From Pseudomonas sp. BGr12 (GTDB taxonomy: Bacteria > Pseudomonadota > Gammaproteobacteria > Pseudomonadales > Pseudomonadaceae): a stretch of DNA of 64,000 nt. Under the pieces are notes generated by a model. That model worked only from the letters and a program-made list of their open reading frames with translations, searched no databases and was not told where the DNA came from. A program made the position numbers and the translations under genes. Position 1 is the first letter of the stretch; every line of letters starts with the position of its first letter. Shown one piece after another: positions 26,890 to 34,735 of the stretch. The DNA lies in assembly GCF_030272895.1 (NCBI RefSeq), contig NZ_JALRNF010000014.1, positions 1 to 64,000 of the forward strand, in the 5' to 3' direction.

Positions 26890-28331
26890 TGCGTTTGTCC
26901 GAACTCAAGGAAGCCGGGCGCCACCCGGACCTGCCGCTGAACATCGGCCTGGCCGACGCCGCCGGCACTGCCGAGCTGCAGTTGCTCACCTTGCTGCGCG
27001 TGCTGCCCGGGCAGCGTTACGTGGGCGCCGGCATCTGGCGCGGCAAACCGGTGCTGGCCAAGTTGCTGGTGGGCAACAGTGCCGCCCGGCATTTCCAGCG
27101 TGAGCTCGACGGTGCGCGCCTGCTGGCGGCGCAAGGGCTGACCACGCCGTTGCTGCTGGCCGATGGCTTGCGCGAGGGCGAGGGTGGCTGGCTGTTGTTC
27201 GAGTTTCTCGAAGACGCCCAGAGCCTGGCCGACGCCTGGGCTGATGTCGAAGCCTTGAAGCCATTGGCCGATGAGCAAACGCTGGTGCTCGGCGAAGCCC
27301 TGGCGGCCGTGGCGCAGATGCATGCCAAGGGCCTGTGGCAGGAAGACCTGCACCTGGACAACCTGCTGCGTCATGGCGGCCAGCTGTACCTGATCGACGG
27401 TGCCGGGATCAAGGCCGAAACCCCGGGCAAGCCGCTGTCGCGCCCGCAGGTGCTGCAGAACCTCGGCGTGCTGTTCGCCCAGTTGCCCAAGCGCCTGGAG
27501 CCCTTCATCGAAGAGCTGCTGGTGTATTACCTGCTGGCCAACGCCGAACATGCCCTGCCGCTGGAAGCGCTGCAGAAGCAGGTCGACAAGGTGCGCAGTT
27601 GGCGCCAGAAGGATTACCTGGAAAAGGCCGGGCGCGAGTGCACGCTGTTCAGCGTCGAGCGAGGCCCGTCCGGCCTGCGCTCGATCCGTCGCCCGGAACT
27701 TGCGGCCATGCTGCCGGTGCTGGAGCAGGCCGATACGCTGATCGACCAGGGCCACCTGTACAAGACCGGTGGCGCGGCCAGTGTTGCGCGGGTCGAGGTG
27801 GACGGTCGGCCGCTGGTGCTCAAACGCTACAACATCAAGAACACCGCCCACTGGTTCAAGCGCTTCTGGCGCCCGAGCCGGGCCTGGCATTCATGGATCG
27901 AAGGGCATCGCCTGGAGTTCCTCGGCATCGCCACGCCCAAGCCGCTGGCGGTCCAGGAACTGCGTTTCATGGGCCTGCGCAGCCGCGCCTACCTGGTCAC
28001 CGAGTATGCCGATGGGCCAGACCTGCTGGAGTGCTTTGCACCCTATGTTGCCTCGGGCGAGGTGCCGGATGAACAGCTGCAGGCGCTGCAGCATTTGTTG
28101 GGGCAGTTGATTCATGAGCGCATCAGCCATGGCGACATGAAGGGCCACAACCTGTTCTGGCAGGATGGCCAGTGGTCGCTGATCGATCTGGATGCGATGT
28201 GTCAGCACGCCACCCAGCTCAGTTTCGCCCCGGCCTTTGCCCGTGACCGGGCGCGCCTGCTGCGCAACTGGCCGAGTGACAGTGCGCTGCACAAGCGTCT
28301 GGATGAGTGCCTGCCTAAGCTGGCTGATTGA
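26889..28331 (+). CDS. Tandem kinase-like protein of the LPS core operon
   Basis: 480-residue protein with two kinase-like modules in one chain. The first has WQEDLHLDNLL and YLIDGAGI (about residues 150-180); the second has ISHGDMKGHNLFW and SLIDLDAM (about 410-435), with VLKRYNIKN as a likely ATP-site lysine segment of the second lobe. Position and length correspond to the PA5006-type protein of P. aeruginosa. It overlaps the previous gene by one base and is the last gene of the operon. Substrate unknown. Confidence 0.7.
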   Translation: MRLSELKEAGRHPDLPLNIGLADAAGTAELQLLTLLRVLPGQRYVGAGIWRGKPVLAKLLVGNSAARHFQRELDGARLLAAQGLTTPLLLADGLREGEGGWLLFEFLEDAQSLADAWADVEALKPLADEQTLVLGEALAAVAQMHAKGLWQEDLHLDNLLRHGGQLYLIDGAGIKAETPGKPLSRPQVLQNLGVLFAQLPKRLEPFIEELLVYYLLANAEHALPLEALQKQVDKVRSWRQKDYLEKAGRECTLFSVERGPSGLRSIRRPELAAMLPVLEQADTLIDQGHLYKTGGAASVARVEVDGRPLVLKRYNIKNTAHWFKRFWRPSRAWHSWIEGHRLEFLGIATPKPLAVQELRFMGLRSRAYLVTEYADGPDLLECFAPYVASGEVPDEQLQALQHLLGQLIHERISHGDMKGHNLFWQDGQWSLIDLDAMCQHATQLSFAPAFARDRARLLRNWPSDSALHKRLDECLPKLAD

Positions 28332-28340
28332 TAGGGCCTC

Positions 28341-28427
28341 ATCGCGGGGCAAGCCCGCTCCCACAGCACTGAACTGCACCCCAGAAAGTGGACAGTTCAC
28401 ACAGTGGGAGCGGGCTTGCCCCGCGAT
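28341..28427. repeat. REP pair, inverted, with internal palindrome
   Basis: Units at 28341-28364 and 28404-28427. Between them TGAACTG (28370-28376) and CAGTTCA form a separate inverted repeat around CACCCCAGAAAGTGGA. The REP pair lies between convergent genes and may act as their shared end. Confidence 0.9.
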
Positions 28428-28429
28428 GG

Positions 28430-28603
28430 CTATCTGAAGAACCCCCGCACCCCGTACCAGGCCGGCATCCCCAGCCCTACCCAGGCCAGTGCATCCCAGC
28501 CACCATCACCCAGCAGCGCGGCAAACAGCCCCAGCGCCCCGAGCAGGGCGATGAGGCCAGGCTGGGCGAACACCGCCCACAGGCTCGACGACTGACGCTT
28601 CAT
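28430..28603 (-). CDS. Small membrane protein downstream of PepSY protein
   Basis: 57 residues, mostly hydrophobic: two short membrane segments (about residues 14-30 and 36-52). The start ATG overlaps the stop of the PepSY gene by four bases (ATGA), which argues for a real, coupled gene. Probably an accessory part of the iron-siderophore locus; no function is recognised. Confidence 0.65.
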   Translation of the reverse strand: MKRQSSSLWAVFAQPGLIALLGALGLFAALLGDGGWDALAWVGLGMPAWYGVRGFFR

Positions 28604-29733
28604 CCCGCCATCTCCGTCCGTGCTGCCGCAACCGTCGCCACCGCGCGACGCCGTACCACCCACAGGTACACACCACTGCCCAGCACGATGATGGTCAGCA
28701 CATCCAGCACCGCCCAGAGGATCTGCATCGGTCGGCCGCCGTAGTCGCCAAAGTGCAGCGGTTGCGACAGGCCCATGGCGTCCATGTACCAGGGGCGATC
28801 GCCGATGGCGGTGACTTTCAGGGTGCTGGCATCGATCAGAACTGGTGTCAGCAGGTGAGCGGTCAGGTGGGTACTGCCTTTCATGAACACCGCGTAGTGG
28901 TGCTCACTGGAGAAGCGTGTGCCGGGGAAGGCAATGAAATCCGGTTGCATGCCCGGCGCGGCTTCGGCGGCGATGTCCAGCACCCGGCTGACCGGCGCCA
29001 GCTCGGTCAGCGGCGGCGCATCGCGGTAGGGCGCGACCATCGCCGCCAGGCTCTCGTTGCGCCAGGCAGCGATCACCAGGTCCGACAGGGCGCTGATCAC
29101 CCCGGTGACGCCCACCACCAGGGCCCAGGTCAGGGTGACGATGCCGATCAGGTTGTGCAGGTCGAGCCAGCGCAGCCGCGCGGATTTGTCATGGCGTACC
29201 GTGGCGAACTTCAGGCGGCGCATGAACGGGGCATAGAGCACCACGCCGGAGATGATCGCCACCACGAACAGCAGGCCCATGAACGCCAGCAGCAGCTTGC
29301 CGGGCAGGCCGGCGAACATGTCCACGTGCAGGCGCAGCATGGTCATCATCAAGCCGCCGTTGGCCGAGGGCATTTCCACCACATCGCCGGTACGGGCGTC
29401 GAGCATGAAGGTGTGCGATGAGTTCGGTTCGGTGCCGGCGGTGGCCGCCATGATCGTCACCACGCCGTTGCTGTCATCCTCGTCCCAGCCGAAGTACTGC
29501 ATCACTTCGCCGGGGCGGTGGGCCTGGGCCTTGAGCACCAGTTCCTGCAAGTCCAGCTTCGGGGTATCGGCCGGCATTTCCTTGAGCTGTGGCGCATCGC
29601 CCAGCAAGTGGTCGATCTCGTGGTGAAAGATCAGCGGCAAACCGGTCAGCGCCAACATCAGCAGGAACAGGGTGCAGATCAGGCTGGTCCAGGTGTGGAC
29701 CGAGGACCAGCGGCGTATGGTTGAGCTTTTCAT
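28600..29733 (-). CDS. PepSY-domain membrane protein, siderophore reductase-like (FoxB type)
   Basis: 377 residues with an N-terminal membrane helix (WTSLICTLFLLMLALTGLPLIF), a large periplasmic segment with PepSY repeats, two central helices (about residues 145-165 and 195-225) and one C-terminal helix (VLTIIVLGSGVYLWVVRRR). Conserved His residues flank the helices (SSVHTW, FHHEIDH, RLHVD, LHNLIG), as in the haem-binding reductase FoxB. Placed just after the TonB receptor, it would release iron from the siderophore at the inner membrane. The FoxB match is by layout and locus. Confidence 0.72.
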   Translation of the reverse strand: MKSSTIRRWSSVHTWTSLICTLFLLMLALTGLPLIFHHEIDHLLGDAPQLKEMPADTPKLDLQELVLKAQAHRPGEVMQYFGWDEDDSNGVVTIMAATAGTEPNSSHTFMLDARTGDVVEMPSANGGLMMTMLRLHVDMFAGLPGKLLLAFMGLLFVVAIISGVVLYAPFMRRLKFATVRHDKSARLRWLDLHNLIGIVTLTWALVVGVTGVISALSDLVIAAWRNESLAAMVAPYRDAPPLTELAPVSRVLDIAAEAAPGMQPDFIAFPGTRFSSEHHYAVFMKGSTHLTAHLLTPVLIDASTLKVTAIGDRPWYMDAMGLSQPLHFGDYGGRPMQILWAVLDVLTIIVLGSGVYLWVVRRRAVATVAAARTEMAG

Positions 29734-29816
29734 TGCATTTTATTTCTCGGCTTTCAGAAAAACCAAAGCCGTCCCCGCTGGGACGGCCTGGTCATCACGC
29801 GTACAGAGTCAGGCCA

Positions 29817-32261
29817 TCACCACTTGTAGGTGGCGCTGGCGACAACGCTGCGCAGGTCGCCGTAGTAGCAGTAGAACCCGTCGCAGGTGGAGATGTAGTC
29901 CTTGTTGAACACGTTGTTGGCGTTGACGGCCAGCGATGCGCCTTTGAGGCTGTTATCCAGGCGGCCCAGGTCGTAGTGCACGGCGGCATCGAACACGGTG
30001 TAGGCATCGGCCTTGCCCAGTTCGGAGTTGGCCTGGTCGCCATAGGTGTTGCCGGTGTAGCGCGCGCCGCCGCCGATACCGAAGCCGTCCAGCACGCCGT
30101 CGTGCCAGGTGTAGTCGGCCCACAGCGAGGCTTGCTGGTTCGGCATCAGTTGCAGGCGGTTGCCCTTGAACTCGCCATCCTGCACTTCGGACTTGGCCAG
30201 GGTGTAGGCCGCGATCACTTTCAGGTTCTCGGTAACGTCGGATACGGCTTCAAGCTCCAGGCCGTGGACTTTCACTTCCCCGGTCTGGCTGGTGACGGTG
30301 ACATTGCCGACGTTGTTGGTGACCGAGACGTTTTTCTGGGTCAGGTCATACACCGCAGCTGTCAGCAGGGTGCTGGAGCCTGGCGGCTGGTACTTGATGC
30401 CCAGTTCCCATTGCTCGCCTTCGGTCGGCTTGAACGACTGCTCCGGATCCGCGGTGGCGTTGCTGGTCGGCTGGAACGACTCGGCGTAGGACAGGTAAGG
30501 CACGAAGCCCGAGTCGAAGACATAGCTGATCGCCGCATTGCCGCTGAAATTGGTGTCGCGCTCGGTGTTGGTGGCATCGCCCTTGTTGAAGAACTTGGTA
30601 CCGGTATGCACCCAGTCTTCACGCCCGCCCAGGGTCAGGCGCCAGTTGTCGAGGGCCATCTGGTCCTGGACGTAGAGGCCGGTCTGACGGGTTTTCTGGT
30701 TGTAGTCGTAGAAGGCGTCGGAGCGTGGCGGACGGGTGATCGGCAAGCCGTATTCCGGGTGATTGACGTTGATGTCCGGTGCGCTGCCGAAGATCGACAG
30801 GTAGTTGGTGTTGCTGCGCTGGTGATCCAGGCCGAGCAACAGGGTGTGGCTGATGGCGCCGGTGGCGAAGTCGGCCTGGAAGTTGTTGTCGACCGCGAAC
30901 TGGCTGATGTCTTCGTCGACGTTGGTGGTCCCGCGGCCGGTGTTGCCGTCGTCGTCGACGACAAAGCCGAAGTCTGCAAACTCGGGAATGTAGCTGTTGA
31001 CGGTAATGGTCTGGAACTCAAGGTCCGACTTGGTGTAGCGCAGGTTCTGACGGAATTGCCAGACATCGTTGATGCGATGTTCGAAGGCGTATCCCAGCGC
31101 GTAGTAGGTGCGGTCGTAGAACTCGTAGTTCGGGTCACCCAGGTTCTTGTGGTGGGAGATGTCGCCGAACGGCATGTCGATCTTGGTGCCCTGGATCGGG
31201 CGGAACTGACTGGTGACGCCGGTATCGTCGCGGGTGAATTGCGACAGGAAGGTCAGCGTGGTGTCTTCGTCGATGTTCCAGGTCAGGCTTGGGGCGATGT
31301 TGTAGCGCTTGTCGTCGATGTGATCGATCTGGGTGCCGCCATCGCGCACCACGCCACTGAGGCTGTAGAGGAACTGGCCTTCATCATCGATCTTGCCGGT
31401 GCTGGCAAAGTTGATTTGCCGGTGGTTGTCGCTGCCGTACTGAAGCTGGACTTCATTACTGCTTTCGGCCTGCGGGCGACGGCTGACCATGTCCAGCAGG
31501 CCACCCGGTGGCGTCTGGCCGTACACCGAGGAGGCCGGGCCGCGCAGCAGTGCGAGCCGGTCCAGGTTCCAGGTCTCGGCTTTCGGGTTGGCGTACACGC
31601 CCTTGGGCAGCGGCAGGCCATCGAGGAACTGGGTCGGCTCGAAGCCGCGCACGCGCATCCAGTCAAAACGCGTGTCGCTGCCGAAGCTGGCGGAGACGAT
31701 ACCCGGCATGTAGCGCACGGCGTCATCGAGGCTGTGCACGCTGCGATCATCCATCTGCTCGCGGGTGGCCACGGAAATGGAGCGTGGTACTTCGACCAGT
31801 GCGGTATCGGTCTTGGTGCCCACTGCCGTGCGCTTGGCGACATAACCTTCGACCGGACCCCAGGCGCTTTCCAGATCGCCTTCGGCACGAATGTCGGTCA
31901 CCGGCAATGACATCGCCCCCTCGGGCGCGGCGACCACGGTGAAGGTTCCGGCGCCACTTTGCTGCAACTGCACGCCGGTGCCACGCAGGGCGGCCTGCAG
32001 GGCGTCGATGCCGCTGTATTGCCCGTTGACCGGTGCCGAGGTGCGCCCCTGGATCACGCTCGGGTCCAGGGCCAGGGCGATGCCGGCCTGGCTGGCGATC
32101 TGGTTCAGGGTGGTGGACAGCGGCGCGGCAGGCAGGTTGTAGCTGCGCAGGCTGGCGGACTGCTCGGCGGCAATCAGCGGGCTGCTCGCCAGCGGCACGG
32201 ACAGGGCAATGGCCATGGCCAGCAAGCTGGGGCGCAGGAGGGTTTCAAAAGCGCGGGTCAT
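29817..32261 (-). CDS. TonB-dependent ferric-siderophore receptor with signalling domain (FoxA/FiuA type)
   Basis: Outer-membrane transducer of 814 residues. It has a signal peptide (about 1-31), an STN signalling domain (about 45-130, PLSTTLNQIASQAGI), a plug (VPRSISVATREQMDDRSVHSL and RGFEPTQFLDGLPLP) and a 22-strand barrel ending in aromatic W. Sequence features (GQTPPGGLLDMVSRRP; C-terminal CDGFYCYYGD) point to hydroxamate siderophores such as ferrioxamine or ferrichrome. Signal is passed to the FecR-like protein encoded just upstream. The exact ligand is not readable from sequence. Confidence 0.85.
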   Translation of the reverse strand: MTRAFETLLRPSLLAMAIALSVPLASSPLIAAEQSASLRSYNLPAAPLSTTLNQIASQAGIALALDPSVIQGRTSAPVNGQYSGIDALQAALRGTGVQLQQSGAGTFTVVAAPEGAMSLPVTDIRAEGDLESAWGPVEGYVAKRTAVGTKTDTALVEVPRSISVATREQMDDRSVHSLDDAVRYMPGIVSASFGSDTRFDWMRVRGFEPTQFLDGLPLPKGVYANPKAETWNLDRLALLRGPASSVYGQTPPGGLLDMVSRRPQAESSNEVQLQYGSDNHRQINFASTGKIDDEGQFLYSLSGVVRDGGTQIDHIDDKRYNIAPSLTWNIDEDTTLTFLSQFTRDDTGVTSQFRPIQGTKIDMPFGDISHHKNLGDPNYEFYDRTYYALGYAFEHRINDVWQFRQNLRYTKSDLEFQTITVNSYIPEFADFGFVVDDDGNTGRGTTNVDEDISQFAVDNNFQADFATGAISHTLLLGLDHQRSNTNYLSIFGSAPDINVNHPEYGLPITRPPRSDAFYDYNQKTRQTGLYVQDQMALDNWRLTLGGREDWVHTGTKFFNKGDATNTERDTNFSGNAAISYVFDSGFVPYLSYAESFQPTSNATADPEQSFKPTEGEQWELGIKYQPPGSSTLLTAAVYDLTQKNVSVTNNVGNVTVTSQTGEVKVHGLELEAVSDVTENLKVIAAYTLAKSEVQDGEFKGNRLQLMPNQQASLWADYTWHDGVLDGFGIGGGARYTGNTYGDQANSELGKADAYTVFDAAVHYDLGRLDNSLKGASLAVNANNVFNKDYISTCDGFYCYYGDLRSVVASATYKW

Positions 32262-32454
32262 GCAGCGGCTCCTCGACGGATAAGTGCTAACTAGCTTCCT
32301 TGCCGAGCGAGAGAGAAAAAGTGACAGGGGTTAGTGAAAATTATTTCGATTTTGATTGTAGGTGCGACTGCGGTGCAGCCAATCGCAGGCTTCGCCAGCT
32401 CCCACCCGGTGTGTGCTGACCCTGTGGGAGCTGGCGAAGCCTGCGATAAGGCCC
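32262..32454 (-). promoter_or_regulatory. Promoter region of the TonB receptor, with inverted repeats
   Basis: AT-rich segment 32335-32360 (minus strand AATCGAAATAATTTTCACTA) that may bind the ECF sigma or Fur. No confident -35/-10 was identified. A REP-like pair of a second family lies at 32382-32447. Confidence 0.4.
32382..32447. repeat. REP-like pair, second family
   Basis: ATCGCAGGCTTCGCC... at 32382-32405 and its exact reverse complement at 32424-32447. The unit has the same 24-base length and the same end (CTCCCAC) as the common REP of the window but a different centre. Confidence 0.9.
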
Positions 32455-33420
32455 TCAAGGCTTGTCGTGTTTGGCCACCACCGATACCCACCAGGGCGTG
32501 TGCTGCTCGATCTGCACCGGCAGGGTCGGCAGCAGGGAGGTCAGGGCCAGGTCGGTGTTGTTGAGCGGGAAGCTGCCGGTAATGCGCAGGTTCGCCACTT
32601 CCGGCGCCACCCCCAGGTAGCCGCTGCGGTAACGGCCCAGTTCATCGACCAGCTCGCTCAGGCGCACGTTGTCGACCACCAGCATGCCGCGGGTCCAGGC
32701 ATCGACGCCCAGGGGCAGGCCGGCAATGGTGCCGAGCCGGTCGTGGTTCATCAGCACCTGCTGGCCTTCGTGGAGAATCTGTTCGTCGCCGCTGTCCTGG
32801 GGCCTGGCCGCCACCGCCGATTGCAGCACGCTCAGGCGGGTGCCTTGCGCTTCCATGCGCACCAGGAAACGGGTACCCAGGGCACGCAAGCGGCCGTCTT
32901 CGGTGGCGACAATGAACGGGCGATCGTCCTTGTGCCCGGTCTCGATGGAAATCTCGCCTTCGTGCAGCACGATCAGGCGTTCCTTTTCATCGAAGCGGAT
33001 GTCCACCGCCGAATGGGTGTTGAGGCTGATCAGGGTGCCGTCGCTCAGGCGCAGGCTGCGTTGCTCGCCGGTGCCGGTGCGCTGGTCGGCGAGCCAATAG
33101 CCCAGCGACTGGTAGGCGCTGACCCAGCTGAGCAGGCCGGCCACCAGCACCAGGCTGGCCAGGCCGCTGCCCACCCGGCGCACGCGCTGGCGCATGTCCG
33201 CGCGCGATTGCAGCAGGGCCTGGCGCGCGGGGCCGGCGGCGGCGCTGAAGCGCTGGTCGAGCATGTGCAGCTGTATCCAGGCGCGCGCGTGTTCCTCATC
33301 GGCGGCGTGCCAGCGGGCGAATTCGGCGCGCTCCTCGGCACTGCCAGTGCCCGAATCCAGGCACAGTTGCCAGGCGATCGCGGCGTCCAGGACCCGGGCA
33401 CTGACCGGCTTGCTGTTCAT
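32455..33420 (-). CDS. FecR-type anti-sigma regulator
   Basis: 321-residue inner-membrane regulator. A cytoplasmic sigma-binding part with conserved tryptophans (AIAWQLCLDSG, FARWHAAD, ARAWIQL) covers about 1-80. A membrane segment lies near 85-108 (GLASLVLVAGLLSWVSAY), then the periplasmic FecR domain that touches the receptor's STN domain. Start chosen at MNSKPVSARV, overlapping the sigma gene's stop by four bases. Confidence 0.9.
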   Translation of the reverse strand: MNSKPVSARVLDAAIAWQLCLDSGTGSAEERAEFARWHAADEEHARAWIQLHMLDQRFSAAAGPARQALLQSRADMRQRVRRVGSGLASLVLVAGLLSWVSAYQSLGYWLADQRTGTGEQRSLRLSDGTLISLNTHSAVDIRFDEKERLIVLHEGEISIETGHKDDRPFIVATEDGRLRALGTRFLVRMEAQGTRLSVLQSAVAARPQDSGDEQILHEGQQVLMNHDRLGTIAGLPLGVDAWTRGMLVVDNVRLSELVDELGRYRSGYLGVAPEVANLRITGSFPLNNTDLALTSLLPTLPVQIEQHTPWWVSVVAKHDKP

Positions 33421-33935
33421 GTAGGCTCTCCGTACAGGGCGATGTAGCACTGACGCATGCCCTGGGCCAGGTACTGGCGTACCCGGGAAACGGAAACCCC
33501 CAGACGTTCGGCAATCTCGGCATGGTTCAGGCCATCGAGGCGATTGTACAGGAAGGCTGCACGGGCCTTGCTCGATAACTTGCCCAGCAGGCGGTCGATG
33601 GCCTTGAGGTCTTCGAGGATCAGGTGCTGTTCTTCAGGGGAGGGCTGTTCGGCCTCCGGGATCAGCATCAGCTCGGCCAGATAGGCCTGCTCCAGCGCCG
33701 CCCGGCGAAAGTGATCGAACAGCAGGCCCCTGGCGATGGCCATGAGGAACGCGCGGGGTTCGCGGGGTGGCGGCAATTGCTCGCGACCGAGCAGGCGCAC
33801 GAAGGTGTCCTGGCTCAGGTCTTCGGCGCGCTCGGCGCAGGCGATATTGCGCCGCAGCCAGGCAAGCAGCCAGCTGCGGTGGTCGCGATAAAGGGTACCG
33901 ACCAGCTCACTGTGTGGGCTTTGCACGGACGACAA
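33417..33935 (-). CDS. FecI-type ECF sigma factor
   Basis: 172-residue iron-starvation sigma factor that directs RNA polymerase to the receptor promoter. Region 2 (AEDLSQDTFVRLL) and region 4 (GLNHAEIAERLGVSVSRVRQYL) are present. The start codon appears to be TTG at 33935; a GTG three codons later is an alternative. A Fur-like site lies directly upstream. With the next genes it forms the sigma-antisigma-receptor-reductase order of fox loci. Confidence 0.9.
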   Translation of the reverse strand: MSSVQSPHSELVGTLYRDHRSWLLAWLRRNIACAERAEDLSQDTFVRLLGREQLPPPREPRAFLMAIARGLLFDHFRRAALEQAYLAELMLIPEAEQPSPEEQHLILEDLKAIDRLLGKLSSKARAAFLYNRLDGLNHAEIAERLGVSVSRVRQYLAQGMRQCYIALYGEPT

Positions 33936-33960
33936 GGCGTTCCCCGAAAAAGATGCGTTA

Positions 33961-33979
33961 ACTAACGAGAATTATTCGC
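33961..33979 (-). promoter_or_regulatory. Candidate Fur box before the ECF sigma gene
   Basis: Minus strand GCGAATAATTCTCGTTAGT agrees with the 19-base Fur consensus at 11 positions by my alignment. It lies about 25 bases before the sigma start, where iron repression of such loci usually acts. Confidence 0.5.
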
Positions 33980-34030
33980 GATTGTTGCAGAATCTACTCG
34001 CAGGACGCAATTGACGCTCATCGGATGACG

Positions 34031-34735
34031 CTAGAAGCCGTGACCCTGTTGCCGTCGGCGCCGCCAGCGCTGCAGGTGCTGGTCGAGCAGCGCTGGGCTG
34101 TCCAGGTGCTGGCGCCGGGCCTGGCTGAACAGGATCAGGGCAAGTTCGGCGGTGACCATGGCGTCGGCACTGGCATTGTGACGTTCGATGGCCTCCAGGC
34201 CGAAACAGGCGGTCCAGTCGTCCAGCCCGGCCTCGCGCAGGGTGATCTGCGGGTTGAGCAGCGGAGCCAGTTCGGCCAGGTCGAAGAAGGGGTGTTGCAG
34301 CAGATAACCCAGGTGGTCCTTCAAGGCCCGGGCCAGCATCCGTTGATCGAAAGGCGCGTGGAAGGCCAGCACCGGGCTGTCGCCGATGAAGTCCATCAGG
34401 TCGAGCAAGGCTTCGACCGGATCACAGCCGGCGGCGATGGCGCTGGGGCTCAGGCCATGCAGCAGCACGCTGGAGGTGAGCTTGTGGTCGCGTTGATAGA
34501 GGGTGCGTTCGAACTGCTGGCTGAAGTCGATGGCGCCGTCTTCGATGACCACCGCACCAATGGCCAGCACTTGGTCACGGTTGGTGTTCAGGCCACTGGT
34601 CTCCAGGTCCAGCACGACCCAGCGCTGCTTGCGCAGGGTGTGTTCGCCGAGCGGCGCCGGCGGTGTCAGGCGGCTCACCCGTTGGCGCACCTGGTCGTTG
34701 ATTTGCCGCGGTCGCAGCCAGGTGAACAGGCTCAC
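34031..34735 (-). CDS. 3'-5' exonuclease, DnaQ-like
   Basis: DEDDh-type exonuclease of 234 residues. Asp43 and Glu45 in VVLDLETSG, Asp in FHAPFDQRML and the HNASADAMVTAEL His/Asp segment give the full catalytic set. Similar to DNA polymerase III epsilon-like proteins that lie beside cNMP/CBS/DUF294 genes in Pseudomonas. Its start overlaps the stop of that gene by four bases, so the two are cotranscribed. Substrate unknown. Confidence 0.85.
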   Translation of the reverse strand: MSLFTWLRPRQINDQVRQRVSRLTPPAPLGEHTLRKQRWVVLDLETSGLNTNRDQVLAIGAVVIEDGAIDFSQQFERTLYQRDHKLTSSVLLHGLSPSAIAAGCDPVEALLDLMDFIGDSPVLAFHAPFDQRMLARALKDHLGYLLQHPFFDLAELAPLLNPQITLREAGLDDWTACFGLEAIERHNASADAMVTAELALILFSQARRQHLDSPALLDQHLQRWRRRRQQGHGF

